A stretch of DNA of 64,000 bases, from positions 1,054,001 to 1,118,000 of the forward strand of contig JANFNE010000020.1 of the NCBI GenBank assembly GCA_024867545.1, given 5' to 3'. The notes beneath the pieces were generated by a model that saw only the letters and a list, made by a program, of their open reading frames with translations, made no database searches and was not told the origin of the DNA. Origin of the DNA: Phytopythium helicoides (lineage: Eukaryota > Oomycota > Peronosporomycetes > Pythiales > Pythiaceae). Every line of letters begins with the position of its first letter. Within the stretch, counting starts at the first letter, position 1. The position numbers and the translations under genes are program-made. Below, in pieces: positions 1 to 10,137 of the stretch.

Positions 1-156
1 CCGTTCAGACACACATTGACGAAGTGGGGCATGAAGTTCTTGGTTTGCTTGCGCAGTTCGCATTTTAGGCAGACAATACCTTGGCACGTGCACATGTTCC
101 TGGAGGGGTCGTCTTGAGTAGTGAGTGGCTTGCACGTACCCGACTTTGCCAGAATA
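1..156 (-). CDS. Possible 3'-ward exon of a cysteine-rich protein, cut by the window edge
   Basis: On the minus strand a good acceptor (a T-rich stretch ending TTGTCAG) precedes 156, and one frame stays open to the window edge. It reads about 51 residues with five cysteines, including the cluster CTCQGIVCLKC, a pattern that can bind zinc. I do not recognise the family. Neither the start nor the stop of the gene is visible, and another frame is also open here, so the frame choice rests on the acceptor and the cysteine pattern only. It could belong to the same gene as the small cysteine-containing reading frame at 293-517, which lies upstream on the same strand, but no donor was proven. Confidence 0.3.
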
Positions 157-292
157 CTGACAATAACAACAAACATAAACGCACGCTGTAAGACAGCGCA
201 GTGCGTTTTTATTATGCATGGCCGATTCAAGGAAAATGGAATAATACAAGTATCATCTTCGCGCATCGATCGTTCTTGGTAGCTATATCAGC

Positions 293-517
293 TCAAAGGG
301 ACATCAACGTTGCTGGCTCATGATGACACCTCCGCCTTAATGCGAGTGAAAAATACATTACAGTACAGTTCTTTTCAACCCCGATATCGTCATTAGTGAC
401 TTGTACCCGAACCATGCCTATAGATATTTGTGGCGAGAACTGGGTGACAGCTTTTACAGAGCGACCACAATTCGGACAGGTCAAACAGCTGGTTTCAAGA
501 GAAACGCAAAGAAGCAT
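293..517 (-). CDS. Small reading frame with a CxxCPNC motif, uncertain
   Basis: A 74-codon minus-strand frame begins MLLCVSLETS and contains CLTCPNCGRS, a zinc-ribbon-like knuckle, followed by CTVMYFSLALRRRC. It could be an exon of the gene whose later exon reaches the window edge at 1-156. It is short, has no recognised domain and could be chance. The codon composition is AT-richer than the next gene. Confidence 0.2.
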   Translation of the reverse strand: MLLCVSLETSCLTCPNCGRSVKAVTQFSPQISIGMVRVQVTNDDIGVEKNCTVMYFSLALRRRCHHEPATLMSL

Positions 518-1392
518 GGTTCGGCTGATTACAGGCTATTGCACGCAAATTGCACGAAAGGAACCGCACGTTTCAGAAATCGTACGAGCAACTTGATGCC
601 AAATGCACACCTTGGATTATCGGACGAATATAAGAAGACGGCGGAGAAACGTCGTTTGTACTCCCCAATACCTGATTTGAAGTTCTGGTGAAAGCTCAAA
701 CCAACACATTGCCGGTTGAAGCATCCGATTACTTGCTCCGCTGTCAATAATAATTGGTGGCTGTGGGGGACCCACCGTTGTCGTTCATGATACTGCATTC
801 TGCTACGAAATACAATTCGGTTTTTACTTCCTACTCACTCCACCACGCTCGACTTCAACAAGTTCGAAGTGATCCGAGAATCAGACAACACCTACGCTAC
901 AGTCAATACTGAGATAAAAAGCAAGCTCGTGTGGATTCTGAAGTGAGTAAAAGTATCCTTATGTACACGGTTGTACACCCTTGATAGCGAGGAAGCACGA
1001 CTCTCTGCTCTCGAAATCATGCTCAAGTTGGGGGAGGACACAACATGCGCACACGTGAGCGTTAAGGGAAAAAAAAGTTGCAGTGAAGAAAAAGAGGCAA
1101 CAATCAGAGAGACAACAACAAAAAAGAAGGCGAGTAATATATGGCAATGAACACATGAGTTTGAGGACCACACAAGCCGACACTTTGAATAAATGGTACA
1201 TTTTGGGTACAATGCAGGGGTACACAGTGACCTCATAAAACGAATATTACGGTTGTTGGCCGCAAAAACTAAATACTTTGTACAGACAATCGCTACACAG
1301 AATCTAGTCACAAACTCACAATAAGGACTACTACAACCTGGACACCAAGCACTTGGCCATTGCCACCGACTGACTGACTGGCAGCGGCGGCG
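518..1392. other. Intergenic region upstream of the MRD1-like gene
   Basis: No convincing gene. Open frames here (for example 529-798 and 892-1503 on the minus strand) lack recognisable domains, and the longest one runs antisense into the first exon of the MRD1-like gene. The last 100 bases before 1393 presumably hold the promoter and leader of that gene. No TATA box or other clear element was recognised. Confidence 0.4.
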
Positions 1393-4002
1393 ATGGCTCC
1401 AACGACGACGGCGACGGCGACGGCGGCCGGCGATGCTGGCAACTCGCGGCTGTTCGTGCAGAACCTGCCGGCGTACGTGGACTCTGCGCGGCTGCGTGCG
1501 CACTTCGAGGCGCAGGGCGAGGTGACGGACGCGGTGGTGATCCGCACCAAGGACGGGAAGAAGTCGCGGCGCTTCGGGTTCGTGGGCTACAAGTCGGCGG
1601 CGCAGGCGCAGCAGGCGCTCGCGTTCTTCGACAAGACCTTCTTCGACACATGTCGCCTCAGCGTGCGCCTCGCGCTCACGGTGCGTGGTCTTTTGGTCGT
1701 GGTGGTGGTCGTTATTCAGGAGCCTGACGTTTGATTGGGCTTGCAGCGCGAGTCGGACGACAAGGCGCGGCCATGGAGCAAGTACGCAGCGGGTAGCTCA
1801 CGCTTCCAGCAGCAACAGCAGGGTGGCGGTGCGGCAGCCAGCAGTGTTAGTGAAACGACCAAGGCGGATGGCGTGAAGACGGACAAGCCCAAGCATATGG
1901 ACGACGCGATCAAGAGCAACCCCGAGTTCAAGGAGTTCATGGAGACTATGCAGGCGCGCTCCAAGACGCGCTTCTGGGCTAACGACGACGCGCAGGCGCC
2001 AGATGAGCAGGCTGCCAAGGCCAAGACTGACGGCGATGACAGCGACAGCGACGACGAGTACCAGGACCTGGACGCGAGTGTCCCCGCCAAGGCGGAGAAG
2101 AAGCAAGCGGCCATGTCCGACATGGACTTCCTGCGCTCCAAAGTCTCCAAGAATGTCGACCGTGAGGAGGAGGATGAAGAGCAAGATGGTGAAAAAGAGT
2201 ACGCCGAGAACATTGAGGACGACGACGACGAGGAAGAAGAAAAAAGCAATGGTGGAAGCAAAGCGACCGCCCACGACTCGGATAGCAAGCCATCGGGGAA
2301 TGGTGGCGCGTTCACCGGTGAATCGGACCCTACAAAGCGCTTGTTCGTGCGCAACCTTCCGTTCACTACGGTCGAAGAGGACTTGAAGGAGCTGTTCGAA
2401 AAGCATGGGCAGGTCGCCGAGGTACACATGCCGCTGGACGACACCAAGCGCCGCAAGGGCTTTGGCTTCGTCACGTTCAATACGACCGTGGATGCGCAGG
2501 CAGCACTGACGGCGCTGAATGGCTCTCCGTTTCAAGGACGTCTGCTGCATGTCCTGTACGCCAAGGAAAAGCCAGAGAAGGCAGACCCCGAGGCGGCACT
2601 CGCCAATCCCAACCTGACATACAAGCAGCGCAAGGAACTGGAGCGTCAGTTGCAGGCAAGCAAGCAGACAGGCTGGAACGCGTCTTATATCCGAGGTGAT
2701 GCGACCGGTCGGATCTCTTGCGGAACGTATGGGTGTGAAGCGCGGCGAGATCATGGACAAGGAGAACGGAAACATGGCCGTGCGACTTGCGATCGGAGAG
2801 ACCATGCTGGTCAAAGAGAACAAAGACTTTTTTGCTCGTGAAGGCGTTGACCTCAACGCGATCGAGGGGGCGCTGGTGAAGAAGGGTGCCGAGGCAGCAA
2901 ATGCAAAAAGCAAGAAGGTGGAGCGTAGCTCGACTGTTATTCTTGTCAAGAATTTGCCGCACACAACGGATGAAGACGAGCTCGCGCATCTGTTCCGCAA
3001 GCACGGAGAGATCGGTCGCTTCCTTCTCCCACCTTCCAAGACGCTCGCCCTGGTCGAATTCTTTGAGCCGTCAGAGGCACGCAAGGCGTTCCGATCACTC
3101 GCGTACAAGAAGTACCAGCACGTCCCGCTCTACCTCGAGTGGGCTCCTGTCAAGGTATTCACAAAGCCCGCTCCTGCCGCCAGCGCTGAGAAAAAGGGTA
3201 TCAAGCGCACTGCTGATGGAGTGGTGCCCGACTTGCTCGATGGTGCAGATGATGGCACAACCGAGGCAGCCAACAACACAATCTGCGTCAAGAACCTCAA
3301 CTTCTCGACAACAGAATCGACGCTCGAGAAGCTTTTCCGCCAGATCGGCAATGTGAGAAAGGTGACCGTTGCGAGACGCAAGGATCCGAAGCGTGGTATG
3401 CTGTCGATGGGGTTTGGATTCGTCGAGTTTGCTACCAGCAAGCAAGCCGAGCAGGCCATTGCGTCGCTGCAGTCCACCATTGTGGATGGCCACGCGCTCA
3501 ACCTTAAGATTTCTCACAAGGCAGTAGGCGGTGGCAAGCGTGGCGCTGCTGAAGTCGAGAGCGACAAGAGCAAGTCGAAGATCATCGTGCGTAATGTTGC
3601 GTTCGAGGCCACCACAAGCGAGATTCGCGAGCTTTTTGCTGCCTTCGGACAGCTCAAGCGGGTGCGCATGCCCAAGAAGTTCGACGGATCGCACCGTGGC
3701 TTTGCATTCGTCGAGTTTTTGACCGAGCAGGAAGCGCAGACCGCGATTTGCGGCGCTCTCAAGTTCGCATTTGTACGGTCGACATCTGGTGCTCGAGTGG
3801 GCTCAGGATGCCGATGACATCGACACGTTGCGCGCCAAGGCGTCCAAGGATTTGTCGGCCATCACATCGTCAGGTACGTTCCATATACGTGTTGGGCTCC
3901 GCCCTGCATTCTCTGGTCGCTAATGCCATTCGTTTTGATGCAGAAAATAACCGGAAGCGAAGAAAACGCGGCGAGGATGAAGAAGACGACGCCGACTACT
4001 AA
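1393..4002 (+). CDS. MRD1: Multiple RNA-binding domain protein (Mrd1/RBM19 family), 5 RRMs, two apparent frameshifts
   Basis: Nucleolar protein of the Mrd1/RBM19 family, which is needed for pre-rRNA cleavage and small-subunit assembly. Exons: 1393-1680, 1747-3873 and 3944-4002. Five RRMs are visible in order: RRM1 (RNP2 LFVQNL, RNP1 RRFGFVGY); an acidic linker; RRM2 (LFVRNL, KGFGFVTF); RRM3 (VILVKNL); RRM4 (ICVKNL, MGFGFVEF); RRM5 (IIVRNV, RGFAFVEF). Between RRM2 and RRM3 lies the family segment NMAVRLAIGETMLV. The C terminus is basic/acidic (ENNRKRRKRGEDEEDD). The frame breaks twice, near 2705-2712 and near 3762-3770. In both places removing one base restores an exact family match, and the repaired length is 823 codons, close to yeast Mrd1. 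These are probably sequencing or assembly insertions, otherwise recent inactivation. It converges on the P5CS gene, with 134 bases between the stops. Confidence 0.9.
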
Positions 4003-4136
4003 TCGATGATGCCACAACACGCTCATGAACATAGAATGCAACCAACACCTTAGCTTAGGTCTCACATGAATCTATTCAAGTTTTGCTCTGCCATTGCAGC
4101 TCCTTATCGTCCAGCTGGAGCATCATTGCGCGACAC

Positions 4137-6422
4137 TCACTTATTGGCGCGCTTATAGTCGGCTGCTCCGAGGACGGGCGACGTTGGCCTCTTCTGGATC
4201 AGCTCCAGCTTGCGGTGGGTGTACTTCAGCGGCTCAGGCTTGTTGCCGGCAGCGAATTGAGCAACCGTGTGGCCGCTCTCCGACGTCAGCTTCCACTTGG
4301 TTGTCAGCAGACCCTCCACACCCACAGGGCCGCGAGCGTGGATACGACCGGTGCTGATGCCAACCTCGGCACCGAGACCGAAGCGGTAACCGTCCGCGAA
4401 ACGCGTACTCGCGTTGTGGAACACGCACGCGCTGTCCACATTCTGCTGGAACTCCTCGGCGGCAGCTGCACTCTCGGTCACAATCGACTCGGTGTGCCCA
4501 CTGCTGTACTCGTTGATGTGCTTGATCGCAGCCTCCACACCGTCCACAACCTCAATCGTCAGATCGGTCGTGCCGTACTCGGTAGACAGAGCCTTGGTTG
4601 TGGTCGAGTTCGGGGTTGCAATGCCGAGGCTCACAGCGTGCGGGCCAATGTGAAGCTTGATGCCAGCTTCCTCGAGAGCAACCAGAAAAGCTCGCTCCTG
4701 CCCGTTCTTGACAAACGACTCGTCGATTAGAAGCGCCTCAAGCGCATTGCACGCAGCGGGGTAGTCCGTCTTGGCATCAATCGCGAGCTTCAGGGCCTTC
4801 TCAATATCGGCTTCCGAGTGAATGTACATGTGGCACACGCCCTCGGCATGGCCCAGCACAGGAATGCGCGTGTTCTTCTTGATGTAGCTCACCATCGAGC
4901 CCGAGCCACGCGGGATGCAGAGGTCGATGACATCATCGAGACGCAGCAAGTCGGCAATCTCCTCGCGCGTCGTCACGAGTCCAATGACGCTCTTGCTCAC
5001 CTTGCTGTTCGTCTCCGCGACCACGGCGTCGACAATGATGCGGTGGAGGATCGCGTTACTGTGCAACGCCTCCTTACCGCCCTTGAGCAGCAGGCCGTTG
5101 CCACTGCGTAGCGACAGCGCCGCAATCTGGGGGAGTGAATCGGGGCGGCTCTCAAAAATCACGAGCAGCACGCCAATGGGAGCCGTCTCCTGGTGCAGGA
5201 TCAGTCCAGACGCAAGCTCCGTGCGGCTTAGCATGCGGCCAATCGGGTCCTCTGCCTGCGCAATGCTACGAATGCCGTCCGCCAGCGTCTCGAGCTTGGC
5301 GTGCGTCAGCTTGAGGCGCGCCAGCAGACCCTCGTCGATCGACGAGATCTCGGCAGCGTGCAGATCTTTCTTGTTGGCGCGCAGAATAGCGTCGCTATTG
5401 GCGAGGAGGTCGTTGGCAATTCGCTCTAGAATCGCGGCGCGTTCTTCGGACGTGAGCTTCTGCAGCTGTCGGCTGGCCTCGCGCGCTGCAAGCGCCATCT
5501 CCTCGGCAGACGCGGCGTCAGCACCTGGTGTGCCGGGGTCCGAGACAAACAGTGTGCCAAGATTCGCGCCACTCATGATGGACTTGACGATGCCGTACTT
5601 GAATCCGCTGGCAATGACGACAGCATTGACACCGCGCTGCACCGCTCCCTGGGCTGCCACGATCTTGGCACCCATGCCGCCTCGGCCAACGCTCGACTTG
5701 TCGCCAATCTCAAAGTTGTCGGCGTCGCTGCGGAAGACCGAGATGACCTTGGCGCCCGGCTGGTTGGGCGGCTTGTTGTAGAGCCCGTCGACGTCGGTGA
5801 GCAGGATGAGCAGGTCGGCCTCGATCTCTCCGGCCACGAGCGACGCGAGCGAGTCATTGTCGCTGAAGACTGTTCCGTCCGGCGCGGCGCTGACGGCGTC
5901 GTTCTCGTTGACGATGGGGATGACGTCGAGCTCAAGCAGGTTGAGGATGGTGTCGCGCATGGTGGCGCGGTTCTTGGCCGTCTTGAAGTCCGAGGCCGTG
6001 ACGAGCATCTGCGAGCAGGCGACGTCGTAGAGCGAGAAGAGCGTCTCGTAGAGCGACATGAGCCCGATCTGTCCGGCGGCCGCCATGGCGCCCTTCTTCT
6101 TCTCGATGGCGGCGATCTGCTGCTGGCCCTGCACGTGCGTGCGCAGCGAGGCCGAGAGCAGGATCTGCTTGCTGAGGCGCTTGCGGCCGATGCCCACCGA
6201 GCCGCTCGTGACCAGCAGCACCTCCTTGCCCTCGCGCTTGAGCTCGCAGAGCTGCTCGACCATGGACGCGATGCGCCCGAGCGCCGGCTCGCCGTTGGTC
6301 GACACGACGCTCGTGCCCATCTTGACCACGATGCGCTCGGCGTGCTGCAGATCGGCCCGCGTGATGGCGCGCGGGTTGTAGCCGCCGAACTTCTGCGCGT
6401 GTGTCATGGTCTCCTTCCTCAT
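4137..6422 (-). CDS. P5CS: Delta-1-pyrroline-5-carboxylate synthase (bifunctional glutamate kinase / gamma-glutamyl phosphate reductase)
   Basis: Makes glutamate-5-semialdehyde from glutamate with ATP and NADPH, the first two steps of proline synthesis. It is a single open exon with no intron. The N-terminal amino-acid-kinase domain (about residues 20-310) shows VKMGTSVV, TSGSVGIGRKRL, NENDAV and TDVDGLY. The C-terminal aldehyde-dehydrogenase-like GPR domain (about 320-740) shows RSGNGLLLKGGKEALHSN and the catalytic cysteine in YPAACNALEALL (about residue 555). The length of about 761 residues fits eukaryotic ALDH18A1/P5CS fusions. The start chosen (6422, MRKETMTHAQ) has a good context (CACCATG). 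An in-frame ATG lies at 6407, and an upstream ATG at 6530 would add 36 residues of arginine-rich sequence that could be a leader. The upstream extension is the only uncertainty. Confidence 0.95.
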   Translation of the reverse strand: MRKETMTHAQKFGGYNPRAITRADLQHAERIVVKMGTSVVSTNGEPALGRIASMVEQLCELKREGKEVLLVTSGSVGIGRKRLSKQILLSASLRTHVQGQQQIAAIEKKKGAMAAAGQIGLMSLYETLFSLYDVACSQMLVTASDFKTAKNRATMRDTILNLLELDVIPIVNENDAVSAAPDGTVFSDNDSLASLVAGEIEADLLILLTDVDGLYNKPPNQPGAKVISVFRSDADNFEIGDKSSVGRGGMGAKIVAAQGAVQRGVNAVVIASGFKYGIVKSIMSGANLGTLFVSDPGTPGADAASAEEMALAAREASRQLQKLTSEERAAILERIANDLLANSDAILRANKKDLHAAEISSIDEGLLARLKLTHAKLETLADGIRSIAQAEDPIGRMLSRTELASGLILHQETAPIGVLLVIFESRPDSLPQIAALSLRSGNGLLLKGGKEALHSNAILHRIIVDAVVAETNSKVSKSVIGLVTTREEIADLLRLDDVIDLCIPRGSGSMVSYIKKNTRIPVLGHAEGVCHMYIHSEADIEKALKLAIDAKTDYPAACNALEALLIDESFVKNGQERAFLVALEEAGIKLHIGPHAVSLGIATPNSTTTKALSTEYGTTDLTIEVVDGVEAAIKHINEYSSGHTESIVTESAAAAEEFQQNVDSACVFHNASTRFADGYRFGLGAEVGISTGRIHARGPVGVEGLLTTKWKLTSESGHTVAQFAAGNKPEPLKYTHRKLELIQKRPTSPVLGAADYKRANK

Positions 6423-6530
6423 GGTGAAGCGCTGGTGATGGATTGAAGCTGGCGCGGCGTCGTCGGGTGCAGGAGCCGCCGCAAATTCGGGAATGAACCG
6501 ACGGTCGCCGCGCCATCTCCATTGACGCAC

Positions 6531-8139
6531 TCGCCGGCTCTGGAGTGTACCACAGGGCGGGTGGAGGAAATGCGCAAGTGGAGGGCAAGTGATGGGGTTC
6601 CGCAGGTTATTTGGTATGAAGAGTTGGTTAGTTGGAACAAGTGGAGAATGGATGCACTCGTTACTGAAGGATTCGTATTAACGAAGGTTCTCGTCCGGTG
6701 ACCTAGAGAAAGATCCCAGCTGGTGTGACATGTGGTATACTCAAACCCATAGTGAAAAACCATATGGTTTTGACGTCCACAACCAGATATCCTATGAGAG
6801 TCAATATAGTGCTGCATCCGATGGCTTCACTATTCTATACACATACGTTGTGACTACCATACAACCTCCTATACCTGATCTATAAGATCGCGTGTTTACC
6901 GCACGACAGCTCCAAGCGACGCGATCACCCGCCTCATCGCCTCAGCGCAGGCGTTTGGTGGCTGCTTCGACGCTTTGTCGATGGATGTCATGAGGTCCCG
7001 AGGGACTCTGAAGGTGCTGACTAGTCGCCTGGCTGGCTACCTGCATGCGTAGCAAGTGCCCTTATTGGTGTCATGAGATGTCGCGCGCACCTGACGCTCC
7101 TGGCGGTGAGGAGGCTGAGAGCACAGCGTCGCGTCAGCGAGTGCTGCTGCTGCCAACAGCTGGATGACTCATGGTTCATGGTTCGTGGTAGTGCGGTGGG
7201 TCCCATGGGCTAGTGGAGGGCATAAAACGCCGTGTCTGCTGCAGATTCGTCTGCTCAACGGATCGAATCGGGCGTTGATGGGAGAGGCCGACGCTGGTGG
7301 TGGACGCCGCCAGCTGACGACGCCAAGCAGCAGCGCTTTCTGAAGGGCTGATACCTTCAGAGGCCACGTACGCTGTAAAGGAGACCAGCATGCGCCGCGA
7401 AGCTGAAGGCCCTCGCGGACATATGATTGGCGGCACGCATCACCCAGATGTGCGAGGCCAATCGCCTCGTGTTGCTGCGCTGACAGCCTCTTAATTGGCT
7501 TCGAGTGGCGGCGACGGCGATGACAGGTCTGCTTTTGCTCGCTGTGGAAGGGCGAGCTTCTCTCGTGCACCATCGTCGATGCTCGAGAAGCGGAGCGTGA
7601 GGACACGCGGAGTGGAGCGAGTTGGCAGAGTGTGTTTGGGCTACGACTTGTTGGCGACATTCTCCCAGACGCGGATAGAATATGCTGCTCGAGTTGGCAA
7701 GCTGTTTACTCTCTGAAGGCAGCGCACAATGGCAACGATCGTGTCGCTTGTGAATCCGTATCGATTGCGGTGGTCTCTACAGGGAGAGGGTCTCCCGCTG
7801 GCGGCGATCGACATGGTCTGCCAGCTGGACGAGTTACGGTAAGAGCGCATGATCCAATCTGGGCTCCGACGTGTGTGGATCTCATCTCGACCGATGGGGA
7901 CCACGTGGTGGTGTGGGACCCGATGAATGCCATGAGCATTGACAATGCTGCATTGTGCTCGGCACTGACTTTCAATGCATGGGCAGCAGGATCGCAAACA
8001 CGGAGGGTTGACTGATGACGAGACGCTAAAGACTAACGTGTCGTGAGCGTTGCCTTCTCGCTGCACCAACGCCGAGAATTGACCGACGAGCAACTTCACA
8101 CCACAAACATCGTGTCTCTCTCACCTTCGCACGACCTCC
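6531..8139. other. 1.6-kb intergenic region, possibly with one small exon at 7729-7841
   Basis: Shared upstream region of the divergent P5CS and bZIP-like genes. Most open frames here overlap in several frames and show no domain. One item is worth recording: from an ATG at 7729 on the plus strand, a 37-codon frame (MATIVSLVNPYRLRWSLQGE...) runs to a consensus donor GGTAAGAG at about 7841-7848. It could be a small gene or an upstream exon of the bZIP-like gene, but no matching acceptor and continuation were established. Confidence 0.35.
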
Positions 8140-9551
8140 ATGATGATGCTGGGGCGTCTGATTGCAAGCAGTTCGCCTGAGCAATCGGGCGTAAACACGC
8201 GGTGCGGCATATTGCGGCAGGTGGCCACCGTGGCGTCATTTGTCCCTGAGCCCATGGAGACCGACGAGCGCATGCTGGACGACGAGCTGCAGCGCTGGGC
8301 CGCCATGGAGGCGTGCGGGTCGCCGGTGCTCGAGATACCGTCGCCCACGTCGGACGCCGCGCCGGTGGACAAGCAGGAGCAGGAGACGCCCAAACCCAAG
8401 AAGAAGCGCGTGCGGCGCCAGCGAGAGGAGCTGCTGTACTTGCGCAAGAAGGCCAAGCAGCTCGAGGACGAGCTCTCGCAGCTCACGCTGAAAGAGTGCG
8501 CGGCCGACGAGGCGGCGTCGCTGTGGGAGGGCATCGCCAACAGGCAGCAGGACGCGCGCTTCCAGGCCGAGAAGGAGAACCAGCGCCTCAAGCGCATGCT
8601 GCACAACCAGATCACCATTGCACGCCGCTTTGAGAGCTTCCTCTGCGGCTCGCTCGATCCGGTATTACTAGGGGCTTGTTCAATATGGAGCCACTTCATG
8701 CATGTCTAACCCGAACGCGGGGCTTTGCTGCAGGCCACGGGGGAGCAGTCGATCGACGCTTACGACGATCCTTTGATCGCCCACGCTTTTGGGCATTCAA
8801 GTCGACCTGGCAGCAGCTCTGCCGATATGATGGCCGAGCTCAAGCAGCTCTACCTAACGGTGGACCAAGTTATCCATCCTGCTGCCCAAGTTACAACAAT
8901 ACCGACCATCCGCAATCCCGAGGTCCTAGCTCGTCCTGGCAGCGACGGCGTTATCGTCCGATGGCACAGCGACGTTTCCATTCCATTTGACTGGGCTGTT
9001 ACGAGCCGCGGCATGTGGCGCTTCCTAGCACAAGAACAACCGCCTATGGAATGCCAACAAATCGAGGTTCGTTTCCACTTCCCCATCCACAGACTGCAGA
9101 TTGGATTTTGCTGACAGCTTGTCCATTCGAGCAGCACCAAGTCGTTAGCAATCACATGGTTGTGCGGAGCTTCATCATTCCGCTCGAAGAGGACTGTGGC
9201 GCTCGCTGGAAGACCCGTCAGGTCGCATGCAAGTTTCAGGAGGACAAGCGGATAGTGATCGTGGCGCGGTCCATCTGGGCGTCGCTGGACGCGGCGAGCT
9301 GCTCCCTTGGTTCTGCAAGCTTCGAGGAGAGTGTCCGGCTCGTCATTTCTCGAGAAGATGCGGCGAGTGGCTCGTCGACAATTGTGCGATCCGTCACTCA
9401 GGTTATGCCCGACTGCGCCGACGACGCGGACGCAGGTGCGCTGTCGGAGCTTGTGCTGCGCTCCGTCGAGTCCAGAATGCAGTCCATGTGGCCTGTAATC
9501 CAGAATGTATTGATCGAGGAGGACTTGACAGCCATTGCCGAAGCCACATAG
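8140..9551 (+). CDS. bZIP-like protein with START-like C-terminal region (oomycete-type)
   Basis: Exons 8140-8661, 8734-9066 and 9135-9551, 423 residues. A basic stretch with KPKKKRVRRQREELLYLRKK is followed by a heptad helix (AKQLEDELSQL) and a second helical segment (AEKENQRLKRMLHNQ). This is the layout of the large oomycete family of bZIP-like proteins often labelled M96 mating-specific. The second half (VIVRWHSDVSIPFDWAV... and NHMVVRSFIIP... RIVIVARSIWASL) resembles the START-like ligand-binding half seen in such proteins. A nuclear regulatory role is inferred from the basic region only. Intron junctions are canonical; the third exon could start at 9132 instead of 9135. The start could also be the later in-frame ATG before ETDERMLDDEL. 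Convergent with the PH-kinase gene. Confidence 0.7.
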
Positions 9552-10137
9552 CTGGGTGGCTTCGAAGTTGGATAGTGAGGCGGCTACATGCACGCAGGCA
9601 GAGAGAGAAGGACCAATGCATTGCAAGATTGCTTACAATCCACTTGAGTCTGTCCTACACCTGCACCGATGAACATCGTTCAAGCCCAGCTGAAGCTCCA
9701 TCGAGTGTCTAACGCTAAGTTGCCAAGGGAAAAGACTCGCTTCATAGGCTGGGAACCGAGGGAGTCTCACGGAGGTCCTGCTTGCCAGCTCATGCTGTTG
9801 CTGCGACACAGTACCGTTCGATTACTCGCACACAGTGGGCTTGCGCTTCGGTGGAGAGAGTAATCATTCTCGATGTTGGTGGCGGGCAAACAAACCGGCG
9901 CTGCAAGGTGGATTTGCTCCTCCTCGGTGGGGTTGGCTGCATGGGGACTGCGACCTGATTTAGATCGCCTGGTGATCGAAGGCCACGGTCTCTGCCGAGA
10001 TCATGGAGTTCATCACGAGCACATTGGTGACGGATGGAAGGAGATTGAAAAATCACATCACTTCATTTGCGATCGGCTTATAGACTTGAAACCGAGGAAA
10101 ATAACTTATGACATCGACGACGGACACTAGCAACTAC
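9552..10137. other. Intergenic region between convergent genes
   Basis: Holds the 3' ends of the bZIP-like gene and of the PH-domain kinase gene. Frames at 9227-9712 and 9790-10056 are shadows or lack features. I see no RNA gene or repeat. Confidence 0.4.

Noticed and set aside
892..1503. 203-codon minus-strand frame before MRD1
   Set aside because: Arg/Ser/Leu-rich, overlaps the MRD1 first exon in antisense, no recognisable domain.
1798..3108. 436-codon open frame on the minus strand
   Set aside because: Exact antisense of the MRD1 exons; caused by GC-rich codon use, no domain.
4083..6446. Plus-strand frames over the P5CS gene
   Set aside because: Shadows of a fully supported minus-strand enzyme.
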